Source: DATKAS01 sp963733765
GTDB taxonomy: Bacteria > Actinomycetota > Acidimicrobiia > Acidimicrobiales > DATKAS01
Length of the DNA: 64,000 nt
Reading direction: 5' to 3'
NCBI GenBank assembly: GCA_963733765.1
Contig: CAVTEI010000007.1
Coordinates: forward strand, 496,001 to 560,000
Position 1 is the stretch's first letter. Each line of letters starts with the position of its first letter. Under the pieces are notes generated by a model. The model worked only from the letters and a program-made list of their open reading frames with translations. It was not told where the DNA came from and did no database searches. Of this stretch, positions 33,723 to 41,825 are shown in pieces. A program made the translations under genes and the position numbers.

Positions 33723-34919
33723 ATGAGTGCCATCGCGGATCTGCCCGAGCTCAACACGTTCGGTCCCGAGTTCCAGGAGGACCCCCACGGCATGCTGCGG
33801 GACGCGCTGCAGCGCGGGCCGCTCGCCCAGGGCCCGTTCGGCATCGAGGCGCTGAGCTACGAGGCGGTGCAGGCGGTCATCCGCGATCGGCGCTACCTCG
33901 CGCCCGCGGGCCTCACGCTGGCCGCGCAGGGCATCACCGAAGGCCCGCTGTGGGATCGGATGAGCAAGGGCATCCTGAGCATCGACGGCGAGGAGCACGC
34001 CCGGCTGCGCCGATTCGTCGCACAGTCGTTCACACCTCGCACGACCGAACGGCTTCGCGAGTCGATGCGCTCGGTGATGGCCGAGTTGCTCGCCGCCTCT
34101 CCCGACAAAGGCGAGCTCGACATCGTGGAGCTGGTGAAGTCGTACCCGATCGCAGTGATCTGCGAGCTCCTGGGCACACCCCGCGGCGACTGGGAGCAGT
34201 TCAGCGCCTGGACCGACGACATCTTCAAGATCTTCCTGTTCAACGCGGTGAACGACGGGCCCGACATCCTCCGTGCGCTCGAGGAGCTCGACGCGTACAT
34301 CGACGACATGGTCGAGCAGCGTCGGGCCGAGCCGCGCGACGACCTCATGACCGAGCTCGTCCACGCCGAGGACGAAGGTGACCGGCTCAGCCGGCCCGAG
34401 CTGCGAATGCTCGCCGGCGCCGTGCTCAGCGCGGGCACCGACACGACGCGCAACCAGCTCGCCGCAGCGATGCACACATTCTGCGACCACCCTGATCAGT
34501 GGAAGGTCGTGCCCGAGTCGGCGGCGGACGCGATGGGCGTCGTCGACGAGGTCATGCGGTTTTCCCCCGCGATCTTCGGCACCGCCCGCAGCGCGGGCGA
34601 AGACGTCGAGCTGCTCGGCGTCGATATCCCCGCGGGCACCTTGGTGAGCGTGAGCACTGCCGCGGCGAACCGTGATCCTTCGATGTTCGACGATCCCGAT
34701 CGCTTCGACATCCAACGGCTCGGCGCTCCGCCCCATCTCACCTTCGGCGGCGGCATCCACTACTGCCTCGGTGTGCACCTCGCGAAGGCCGAGCTGGCCG
34801 AGGCGATCGTGCAGATGCGTCAGAAGTGGTCGACGGTCGAGCAGGCGGGGCCGGCGCCGTGGAAGCCGGTCGTCGGGATCAGCGGGCCGATCACCCTGCC
34901 CGTGCGCGTCGCGCCCTGA
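33723..34919 (+). CDS. cytochrome P450
   Basis: 398 residues from ATG 33723, soluble bacterial type. I-helix AGAVLSAGTDTTRNQLA with the acid-threonine pair, ExxR in VVDEVMRFSP, and the haem loop FGGGIHYCLGVHLAKAEL with Cys348. Needs ferredoxin and reductase partners, none of which are adjacent. Substrate unknown. It ends 16 bp before the convergent ABC-F gene. Confidence 0.95.
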   Translation: MSAIADLPELNTFGPEFQEDPHGMLRDALQRGPLAQGPFGIEALSYEAVQAVIRDRRYLAPAGLTLAAQGITEGPLWDRMSKGILSIDGEEHARLRRFVAQSFTPRTTERLRESMRSVMAELLAASPDKGELDIVELVKSYPIAVICELLGTPRGDWEQFSAWTDDIFKIFLFNAVNDGPDILRALEELDAYIDDMVEQRRAEPRDDLMTELVHAEDEGDRLSRPELRMLAGAVLSAGTDTTRNQLAAAMHTFCDHPDQWKVVPESAADAMGVVDEVMRFSPAIFGTARSAGEDVELLGVDIPAGTLVSVSTAAANRDPSMFDDPDRFDIQRLGAPPHLTFGGGIHYCLGVHLAKAELAEAIVQMRQKWSTVEQAGPAPWKPVVGISGPITLPVRVAP

Positions 34920-34935
34920 CTCTCGCCGAAGCGAG

Positions 34936-36540
34936 CTACGCCAGCGCGACGAGCTCGATGAGGTCGTCGGTCCAGTAGTCGACTTCGCCCTCCGGCATGA
35001 GCAGCACGCGACCAGGGTGCAGCTCTTCGACGAACTCGCGGTCGTGGCTCACGATGACCATGCCGCCCGGCCAGCTCGCGAGCGCGGCCGCGACCGCGGA
35101 CCGCGAACCGGGGTCGAGATTGTTCGTCGGCTCGTCGAGCAGGAGGAGGTTGTGGCGTCCCGCCACGAGCTGGGCGAGCGCGAGCTTCGTCTTCTCGCCG
35201 CCCGACAGCGTCGCTGCGTCCTGAAACGCCTTGTCGCCGCTGAGGCCGAACATGCCGAGCAGGCTGCGCAGCTCGACGTCGGTCGTGGTGGCGTGATCAC
35301 GCATGTGGTCGAGCAGCGTTCGTCCGGCGGTGATGCCCTCGTGCTCCTGCGCGTAGTAGCCGAGCGAGACGCCGAGACCGAACTCCACACTGCCGGTGTC
35401 GGCGAGTGACTCGCCGGCGAGGATGCGCAACAGGCTCGTCTTGCCGGCACCGTTGAGCCCGAGGACGAGCAGCCGCTCGCCGCGTTCGATGGCGAACGAC
35501 ACGTCGGTGAACACGGGTGGTCCGTCGTAGGACTTGGCGAGGTCGTCGACCTCGAGCAGCACGCGACCAGTGTGCGGCGGCGGCGGCAGCTTCACGGTGA
35601 GATGACGCTCTCGCGTGGGCGCTTCGACGTGAGCGGCCCGGATACGGTCGGCCCGCTTGTCGAGGTTGTGCGCCCGGCTCGCAAGCGTCGCCTTGGCCCG
35701 GATCTTGTCGGCGAGGGTGGAGAGGCGCTTGATCTCAGCGTCCTGCTGCGCGGCGATCTTGGCGAGCCGCACCTCGTCCTTGGCCCGCGCGGCGCGGTAT
35801 TGGCTGTAGGTGCCCTTGTACTCGACGAGGTGTCCGGGACTCTCCTCGTTTGGACGGTCGAGATGGAGCACACGCGTGATCGCCTCGTCGAGCAGCTCGA
35901 GGTCGTGGCTGATGACGAGCAGGGCGCCGCGGTAGGTGCGGAGGAACTTCATCAGCCACGAGCGGGCATCGATGTCGAGGTGGTTCGTCGGTTCGTCGAG
36001 GAGCAGCACGTCGCTGCCTTGGAAGAGGATGCGGGCGAGTTCGATGCGGCGCCGCTCACCGCCCGAGAGCACAACGAGAGGAAGGTCAACGCGGTCCGCC
36101 TCGACGCCGAGACCGTTGACGAGCGAGCGCACCTCGGACTCCGCGGCGTACCCGCCCGACGCTCGAAACGCTTCCTCGGCGCGGGCGTAACGGGCGACGT
36201 TCCCGTCGCTGTGGTCCTCCTCCATCGCAAGGCGGAGCTTCTCGATGCGGACGACCGCCTCGTCGAGGCCGCGGCCCGAGAGCACGTGGGTCAGCGCGGT
36301 GACGCCGTCGAGGAGTCCGGCGATGCGCGGGTCCTGCGGGAGGTAGCCCAAGCCGCCTTGCCGGTGCACGACGCCGGTCGTTGCCGGTGCCGCGCCGCCG
36401 AGCACGCGGAGCAGGCTGGTCTTGCCGGCACCGTTGCGGCCGACGAGGCCGACCTTGTCGCGGGCGCGCACGGTGAGCGAGGCGCCTTCGAGCACGAGGC
36501 GCCCACCGACCTCCACCGAGAGCTCGCGGGCTTGCAGCAC
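34936..36540 (-). CDS. ABC-F family ATPase
   Basis: 534 residues with two ATPase domains and no membrane part. Walker A motifs VGRNGAGKTSLL and LGLNGAGKTSLL; signatures LSGGERRRIELA and LSGGEKTKLALAQ; Walker B VLLLDEPTNHLDI and LLLLDEPTNNLDP. The charged linker between domains (AEIKRLSTLADKIRAKATLA) matches the P-site tRNA interaction motif. ABC-F proteins act on the ribosome, in translation regulation or antibiotic protection. Subtype not resolved. Divergent from the CDF exporter with 50 bp between. Confidence 0.93.
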   Translation of the reverse strand: MLQARELSVEVGGRLVLEGASLTVRARDKVGLVGRNGAGKTSLLRVLGGAAPATTGVVHRQGGLGYLPQDPRIAGLLDGVTALTHVLSGRGLDEAVVRIEKLRLAMEEDHSDGNVARYARAEEAFRASGGYAAESEVRSLVNGLGVEADRVDLPLVVLSGGERRRIELARILFQGSDVLLLDEPTNHLDIDARSWLMKFLRTYRGALLVISHDLELLDEAITRVLHLDRPNEESPGHLVEYKGTYSQYRAARAKDEVRLAKIAAQQDAEIKRLSTLADKIRAKATLASRAHNLDKRADRIRAAHVEAPTRERHLTVKLPPPPHTGRVLLEVDDLAKSYDGPPVFTDVSFAIERGERLLVLGLNGAGKTSLLRILAGESLADTGSVEFGLGVSLGYYAQEHEGITAGRTLLDHMRDHATTTDVELRSLLGMFGLSGDKAFQDAATLSGGEKTKLALAQLVAGRHNLLLLDEPTNNLDPGSRSAVAAALASWPGGMVIVSHDREFVEELHPGRVLLMPEGEVDYWTDDLIELVALA

Positions 36541-36590
36541 GAGGACCCAGGGTACGGGCGGACCGCTCGTTCACCGGTACCGTTTCCGCA

Positions 36591-37517
36591 GTGACCGGTA
36601 GCGATCACGACCACGGGCACGGCCACAACCACGGCAGCGTGCGCGCGGGTGCGCGCCACGAGGGCGCGCTACGGGCGGCGTTCATCCTGATCCTGTGCTT
36701 CCTCGTCGTGCAGGTGATCACCGGTTTGATCACCGGGTCGCTCGCGCTGCTCTCCGATTCAGGGCACATGGCAACGGACGCGCTGGGGCTCGGAATGGCG
36801 CTGGCGGCGATCCACGCCGCGTCTCGTGCGCGCACCGACGGGCAGCGCACGTTCGGTCTCTACCGACTCGAGATCCTCGCCGCCCTGGCGAACGCGGTGC
36901 TCCTGTTCGGTGTCGCGGCGTGGGTGCTCTATGAGGCGGTGGTGCGACTCGGGGAGGACCGCGAGATCGCACCGGTGCCGGTCTTGGTCGTCGGTGTCAT
37001 CGGGCTCATCGTGAACATCGTGGCGTTGATGCTCCTCCGGCCCGGCGCCGAAGAGAGCCTCAACATGAAGGGCGCCTCTCTCGAAGTGTTGTCGGACGCG
37101 CTCGGATCGATCGGCGTGATCGTCGCCGCGATCGTGTGGGGCATCACCGACTGGACGTGGGTCGACCCGATCATCGGTGCCGTGATCGGCGTGTTCATCC
37201 TCCCGCGGGCATGGCAGCTCGGCCGTGAGGCGGTGCGCATCCTCGTGCAAGAGGCGCCGGCGCGGATCGACATCACCGTGCTGCACGCCGACCTGGCGGC
37301 GATCCCCGGCGTCGTCGACGTGCACGACCTCCACGTGTGGACGCTCACGTCGGAGATGGAGGTCGCCTCCGCGCACATCATGGTGAGAGCCGGAACCGAC
37401 AACCACGCCGTCTTGGATCAGGCACGAGTCGTACTCGGCGAAGGCCACGGCGTCGCGCACGCCACCCTGCAGATCGAGCCCGACGACCACAAGGGCTGCG
37501 ACGAGGTGGACTGGTGA
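36591..37517 (+). CDS. cation diffusion facilitator metal exporter
   Basis: 308 residues, GTG start. His/Asp-rich N-terminus SDHDHGHGHNHG, six membrane helices, and a C-terminal cytosolic metal-binding domain (IPGVVDVHDLHVWTLTSEME). Proton-driven zinc-type efflux. Helix 2 has the expected site SDSGHMATDALG. In helix 5 the usual HxxxD reads ExxxD (LEVLSDALGS), so one transport-site ligand is Glu, which may change metal preference. Its stop overlaps the start of the DUF2752 gene (GTGA). Confidence 0.92.
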   Translation: MTGSDHDHGHGHNHGSVRAGARHEGALRAAFILILCFLVVQVITGLITGSLALLSDSGHMATDALGLGMALAAIHAASRARTDGQRTFGLYRLEILAALANAVLLFGVAAWVLYEAVVRLGEDREIAPVPVLVVGVIGLIVNIVALMLLRPGAEESLNMKGASLEVLSDALGSIGVIVAAIVWGITDWTWVDPIIGAVIGVFILPRAWQLGREAVRILVQEAPARIDITVLHADLAAIPGVVDVHDLHVWTLTSEMEVASAHIMVRAGTDNHAVLDQARVVLGEGHGVAHATLQIEPDDHKGCDEVDW

Positions 37518-37810
37518 ACGTGCCGCTCTGCCCGTTCCACGCGGTCACCGGCCTGTGGTGCCCACTGTGTGGGAGCTTGCGCGGGCTCGAGTTGCTCGGT
37601 GACGGGCAGATGCTCGCGGCCCTCGGCAGCAACCTGCTCTTGGTCGTGACGTTGCCCGTGCTGGCGTGGGGCGCTGTGGCTCTGGCTGGAGGCGGCGCCG
37701 TGTCCGGTCCGTGGATCGTGCCCCGCCGCGCGTGGATCGCCTTGGCCGTGTTCGCGCTGCTCTACACGATCACCCGCAACCTGCCTTGGGGCGCCGCCCT
37801 CGCGCCCTAG
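37514..37810 (+). CDS. DUF2752 membrane protein
   Basis: 98 residues, GTG start inside the CDF stop. The Cys-rich signature PFHAVTGLWCPLCGSLRG near the N-terminus is typical of DUF2752 (CP, G, CPxCG, R), followed by two hydrophobic helices. No function is known for the family. Translational coupling to a metal exporter hints that the Cys cluster handles a metal, but that is inference. Confidence 0.8.
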   Translation: MNVPLCPFHAVTGLWCPLCGSLRGLELLGDGQMLAALGSNLLLVVTLPVLAWGAVALAGGGAVSGPWIVPRRAWIALAVFALLYTITRNLPWGAALAP

Positions 37811-37818
37811 GCGTCAGG

Positions 37819-38562
37819 TCAGGCCGGCGGGGGGCCGATGGCTTGGGCGATCATCGCGGCGAAGGCGGCGGCGCCGGGACGGGTGAGGTGCAGACCGTCA
37901 CGACTCGCGAAGCCACGGGGGTTCGTGCGCCACAACCCGTTCCAGTCGGCGAGCACGATGGTCGGATACCGCTCGGCCGCGGCGAGGATCTCGCGGTTCA
38001 CATCGGCGCGTGAAGGCTCGAACTCGGCGACGGTGATCCACACGACCTTCGGAACGCCGGCGAGCACGGCCATCGCCTGGTCGATGTGCTCACGAAACTG
38101 CGGCGCGCTGCCGAGGTAGTTGTTGCCTTGCTGGATGACCACGACGCCGCCGTCGCCGATCTCGGCGCGCCGCGCCTGCATGACTTCGGTTCCCTGGTTC
38201 AGGAACCGACTCACCTTCGCATCGACGATGACCTGCCAACCGGGCAAGGCCGGAGGGATCTCCTTGACCGCGCCGAGGAGCACAGAGTCGCCGAGCACGA
38301 ACACCCGGTTCGCCGTGACCGGCGCGAGGGTCGTCGTGGTCGGGATCGTCGTGGTCGTGGTCGGGATCGTGCTCGTAGTGGTGGACGGCTGCGTCGTCGT
38401 CGTGGTCGCGATCGACTGCGAAACCGGCGCCGCGCTCGCCGCGTTCGTGGCAGCGTCGTCTCCCGTGACCGCGGTGATCAGCGCGGCAAGTCCGATGCCG
38501 GCAACGACCGCGCACGCCAACGCAACAAGACGCGGGTTGAGACCGCGTCGGCGTTGGGGCAT
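37819..38562 (-). CDS. secreted SGNH-hydrolase-like protein
   Basis: 247 residues. Signal/anchor helix (about 11-33), then a long Thr-rich linker of about 50 residues (TTTTTIPTTTTLAP and similar), then an SGNH fold: Ser in VLGDSVLLGAVKE, Asn in VIQQGNNYLG, and the Asp-His pair in SRDGLHLTRPGAAAF. Related domains O-deacetylate cell-wall glycans or sit at the end of acyltransferases. The Thr-rich spacer suggests reach through the wall, perhaps glycosylated. Confidence 0.83.
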   Translation of the reverse strand: MPQRRRGLNPRLVALACAVVAGIGLAALITAVTGDDAATNAASAAPVSQSIATTTTTQPSTTTSTIPTTTTTIPTTTTLAPVTANRVFVLGDSVLLGAVKEIPPALPGWQVIVDAKVSRFLNQGTEVMQARRAEIGDGGVVVIQQGNNYLGSAPQFREHIDQAMAVLAGVPKVVWITVAEFEPSRADVNREILAAAERYPTIVLADWNGLWRTNPRGFASRDGLHLTRPGAAAFAAMIAQAIGPPPA

Positions 38563-38610
38563 GGCAGGCGATGGTACCGGCGGTCACTTGGGTCACTGGG
38601 GCATGACCGG

Positions 38611-38646
38611 AAAACGAAAAGAGCCGCTGGCTATTGCCAGCGGCTC
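38611..38646 (-). terminator. rho-independent terminator of the cold-shock gene
   Basis: On the minus strand, GAGCCGCTGGC, loop AATA, GCCAGCGGCTC (a perfect 11-bp stem at 38646-38621) is followed by TTTTCGTTTT (38620-38611). It lies 23 bp after the cold-shock stop. The clearest intrinsic terminator in the window. Confidence 0.93.
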
Positions 38647-38669
38647 AGAGCTGATCGCCGAATGAGGCG

Positions 38670-38873
38670 TCAGATCACGCGGACGTTCTGCGCTTCCTCA
38701 CCCTTGCGACCGGGGACGACGTCGAACTCGACGCGCTGTCCCTCGTCGAGGGACTTGTACCCAGTGCCCTGAATGTTGGAGAAATGGACGAACACATCGT
38801 CGCCCTGCTCACGTGAGATGAAGCCGAAGCCCTTCTCAGCGTTGAAAAATTTGACAGTTCCTGTAGTGGTCAA
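38670..38873 (-). CDS. cold-shock protein (CspA family)
   Basis: Single-stranded nucleic-acid-binding beta barrel, an RNA chaperone. RNP1 KGFGFISRE and RNP2 VFVHFSNIQ are intact. From TTG 38873 it has 67 residues, the family length. A GTG at 38909 would add 12 residues (MGQFIITESLREL) not seen in the family, though it cannot be excluded. The preceding region is unusually AT-rich for this genome, typical of csp leaders, and a strong terminator follows. Confidence 0.92.
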   Translation of the reverse strand: MTTTGTVKFFNAEKGFGFISREQGDDVFVHFSNIQGTGYKSLDEGQRVEFDVVPGRKGEEAQNVRVI

Positions 38874-38974
38874 CTCTCTCAGACTCTCTGTAATGATGAA
38901 CTGACCCACGTGGCCGGTTCAGCTCACCACTCTATGGGCCCCGGCGCCGAATCCTGTATCGCGGCGACAACACG

Positions 38975-40510
38975 TCAGTTGACCAGGCGTTCTCGACCTT
39001 CCCAATAGGGCGCTCGAAGCTTGAACTTCTGCAGCTTGCCCGTGGCGGTGCGGGCCAGCTCGTCACGGAACTCGATCCGGGTCGGGCACTTGAAGTGCGC
39101 CAGCTTCTCTCGGCAATGCGCCTTCAGCTCGTCCTCGGTCGCCGACGCGCCCGGCGCGAGCACGACGAGCGCGATGACGGTCTCGCCCCACTTGTCGTCG
39201 GGCGCACCGATCACCGCGACCTCAGCGACCGCCGGATGCGAGAACAGCGTGTCCTCGATTTCGATCGACGACACGTTCTCGCCACCGGTGATGATCACGT
39301 CCTTCTTGCGGTCGGAGATCGTGACGTAGCCCTCGTCGTCGATGCTGCCGCCGTCACCGGTGTGGAACCATCCATCGACGATCGCGGCCGCGGTCGCCTC
39401 GGGCTGATCCCAGTAGCCCTCGAGGATCACGTTGCCCCGCGCGAGCACTTCCCCTTCCGCATCGACGTCCATCTCGATGCCGAGCGCGGGTGCGCCAGCG
39501 CGACTCAATCGCGACGCGCGCTCGCCCGGCGTGAGGTCGTCGTACTCAGCCCGCCCGCGGTTCATCACGAGCAACGGCGACGTTTCGGTGAGGCCGTAGA
39601 TCTGTATGAACTCCCAACCGAGCTCGGTCTCGATGCGCTCGATCGTGCGCGTTGGCGGCGGCGCGCCGGCGACCACGATGCGCGTGCGGCCCTTGCCGGG
39701 GATCTCGCCGTCCCACGAGGCGGCGGCCTCGAGCACCATCGCCACGACGGCGGGCGCGCCGCACATCAGCGTGACGCCGTACTTGTCGACGCGGCGCAAG
39801 ATCTCGGCGCCGTCCACCTTGCGCAGCACGACGTGGGTGCCGCCCATGCCGGTGACGGCGTAGGTCATCCCCCACCCGTTGCAGTGGAACATCGGCAGCG
39901 TGTGCAGGTACACGTCGCGGTCGCTCACGCCCGCGTGCCAACCAAACGTCGCGGCGTTGACCCAGATGTTGCGGTGCGTGATCTGCACACCCTTGGGCCG
40001 GGCGGTGGTGCCGCTCGTGTAATTGATCGTCGCGGTCGCGTCTTCGTCGGGAGTCCACGGCTCCGGCTCTTCGTCGAACGCGAGCAACGCCTCGTCGGCC
40101 TCTGCGCCGATGACGTACCGGTACTTGGCGGAGACGCCGGACAGCGTGGCATCGACCTCGGGATCGACGAGCAGCACCGATGCGCCCGAGTGCTCGACGA
40201 TGTAGCCGATCTCGTCGGCGTTGAGCCGGAAGTTGATCGGCACCAGGATGCGGCCGGATCCGCTCACGCCCCAGAACGCGGTGAGCAGCCGCGCGCTGTT
40301 CTGGCTCACCATCGCGACGCGCTCACCCTGACCGATGCCGAGGCGATCGAGACCGGCGGCTTGCGCTCGAGCGAGTTCGGCCATACGTCGGTAGCTGATC
40401 TCGCCCCACGACTCCGCGGGTTGGTCGGGCTCGTCGACGGCCCCGATGCGATCGCCGTACACGAGCTCGGCGCGCCGGAGGAAGTCGACCACGGTCAACG
40501 GAACCTTCAT
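38975..40510 (-). CDS. acyl-CoA synthetase (AMP-forming)
   Basis: 511 residues. Activates a carboxylic acid through an acyl-adenylate. P-loop-like INYTSGTTARPKGVQITH, A5 region IQIYGLTETSPL, A7 WFHTGDGGSID, A8 ISDRKKDVIITGGENVSS, and the A10 lysine in ARTATGKLQKFKLR. Most like the medium/long-chain or aromatic-acid ligases (FadD type); no way to fix the chain. Divergent from an acyl-CoA thioesterase 26 bp away, an apt partner. Confidence 0.92.
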   Translation of the reverse strand: MKVPLTVVDFLRRAELVYGDRIGAVDEPDQPAESWGEISYRRMAELARAQAAGLDRLGIGQGERVAMVSQNSARLLTAFWGVSGSGRILVPINFRLNADEIGYIVEHSGASVLLVDPEVDATLSGVSAKYRYVIGAEADEALLAFDEEPEPWTPDEDATATINYTSGTTARPKGVQITHRNIWVNAATFGWHAGVSDRDVYLHTLPMFHCNGWGMTYAVTGMGGTHVVLRKVDGAEILRRVDKYGVTLMCGAPAVVAMVLEAAASWDGEIPGKGRTRIVVAGAPPPTRTIERIETELGWEFIQIYGLTETSPLLVMNRGRAEYDDLTPGERASRLSRAGAPALGIEMDVDAEGEVLARGNVILEGYWDQPEATAAAIVDGWFHTGDGGSIDDEGYVTISDRKKDVIITGGENVSSIEIEDTLFSHPAVAEVAVIGAPDDKWGETVIALVVLAPGASATEDELKAHCREKLAHFKCPTRIEFRDELARTATGKLQKFKLRAPYWEGRERLVN

Positions 40511-40536
40511 GGTCGAAACAGTATCGAGGCCCCGTA

Positions 40537-41373
40537 GTGTCGGCTCTCGTGACCGGGCTGACCCGCTTCGACCGCGACACCGCGCTCACCGCGATGGGCG
40601 ATGGACGGTTCGCCGGCCGCATGGACCCCGGATGGTGGATCGAGCGGGGGCCCAACGGTGGGTACGTCGCCGCGATCGTCCTGCGCGGGCTGACGATGGC
40701 CGTCGACGACATCGCCCGCACCCCGCGGTCGCTGACCATCCACTACCTCGCCCCGCCCGCCGAGGGCGACGTCGTCATGGAGACGACCATCGAGCGCACC
40801 GGCCGGCGGGTCACGTTCGTGACCGGGCGACTTCTGCAGGGCGACCGCGTCCTCGCCCTCGCGATGGCTGCGTTCGCGGTGAGCATCCCGGGCGTCGAGT
40901 TCGCCGACATCACGATGCCCAGCGCAATGCCCATCGACCAGACGGAGCCGATCCCGCTGATGCAGAGGCCAGGAGGGTCACCCGCGCCGATGCGCGAGCG
41001 CTACGACCAGCGGTGGGCGATCGGCGATCCGCCGTTCACCGGCGGCGACGCGCAAGCGGTCGTCGGCGGCTGGATCCGCTTTGCCGAACCGCGTCCGGTT
41101 GACCACCTTTCTGTCGCCGCGTATGCCGACGCGTGGATCCCGTCGCTCTTCACTCGGTTTCCCCAGCCGACCGCCATCCCGACGGTCGACCTGACCGTGC
41201 ACTTCCGCGCGCCGCTCCCGCGCACCTCGATGAAGCCTGACGACTACTGCCTCGTCGTGTTCCGCACGCAGGTCGCCGCCGAAGGCTTCATCGAGGAGGA
41301 CGGCGAGGTGTGGAGCCCCGACGGCGTCCTGCTCGCCCACTCCCGCCAGCTCGCCGCCCTCATCCCCGCCTGA
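40537..41373 (+). CDS. TesB-like acyl-CoA thioesterase family protein
   Basis: 278 residues, GTG start. Two hot-dog domains: first WWIERGPNGGYVAAIVLRGL with RSLTIHYLAPPAEGDVV, second with YADAWIPSLFTRFPQP and IPTVDLTVHFRAPLP ending EVWSPDGVLLAHSRQLA. This is the form of TesB-like and actinobacterial thioesterase-family proteins. It should hydrolyse acyl-CoA and sits head to head with an acyl-CoA ligase. Confidence 0.83.
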   Translation: MSALVTGLTRFDRDTALTAMGDGRFAGRMDPGWWIERGPNGGYVAAIVLRGLTMAVDDIARTPRSLTIHYLAPPAEGDVVMETTIERTGRRVTFVTGRLLQGDRVLALAMAAFAVSIPGVEFADITMPSAMPIDQTEPIPLMQRPGGSPAPMRERYDQRWAIGDPPFTGGDAQAVVGGWIRFAEPRPVDHLSVAAYADAWIPSLFTRFPQPTAIPTVDLTVHFRAPLPRTSMKPDDYCLVVFRTQVAAEGFIEEDGEVWSPDGVLLAHSRQLAALIPA

Positions 41374-41415
41374 CCGCGGAGGACGGGCGGCGCGGGCGCG
41401 GGCTAGACAGTGGCG

Positions 41416-41814
41416 ATGGGTGTCTCTCTGACCAAGGACTCGATCGACCTCGGCATCGTCGTCACGGACCCTGAACGCTCGCTTGCCTTCTACCGCGACG
41501 CGCTCGGGTTCAAGGAGGCGGGCGACATGCCGATGCCGGGCGGCTCGCACATGTACCGCCTGATGTGCGGCACCAGCATGATCAAGCTCGTGCACCACCC
41601 GAAGGAGCTCCCGGGTCCGCCGCCAGGCGGCATCAACAAGGCCACGGGCTACCGCTATTGGACGATCTCGGTCGACAACATCGCCGTGGTCGTCGCCGAT
41701 TGCGAGGCCGCGGGCTACAAGATCGCGGTGCCCACGACCGAGATACGGCCCGGCATCACGATCGCGATCATCGAGGATCCTGACGGCAACTGGGTCGAGC
41801 TGCTGACGACCTAG
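41416..41814 (+). CDS. VOC (glyoxalase-like) protein
   Basis: 132 residues from ATG 41416 (MGVSLTKDSIDLGIVVTDP); ATG 41410 would add two residues. Vicinal-oxygen-chelate fold with ERSLAFYRDALGFKEAG and a closing EDPDGNWVELLT. Possible ligands His in KLVHHPKE and Glu in WVELL. Enzyme or binding protein unknown. Co-directional with the thioesterase gene 40 bp upstream. Confidence 0.8.
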   Translation: MGVSLTKDSIDLGIVVTDPERSLAFYRDALGFKEAGDMPMPGGSHMYRLMCGTSMIKLVHHPKELPGPPPGGINKATGYRYWTISVDNIAVVVADCEAAGYKIAVPTTEIRPGITIAIIEDPDGNWVELLTT

Positions 41815-41825
41815 CGCCGCGGCAC

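Noticed and set aside
39095..40537. 480-residue open frame opposite the acyl-CoA synthetase
   Set aside because: Antisense shadow; no recognisable domain, and the minus-strand gene has all adenylation motifs.
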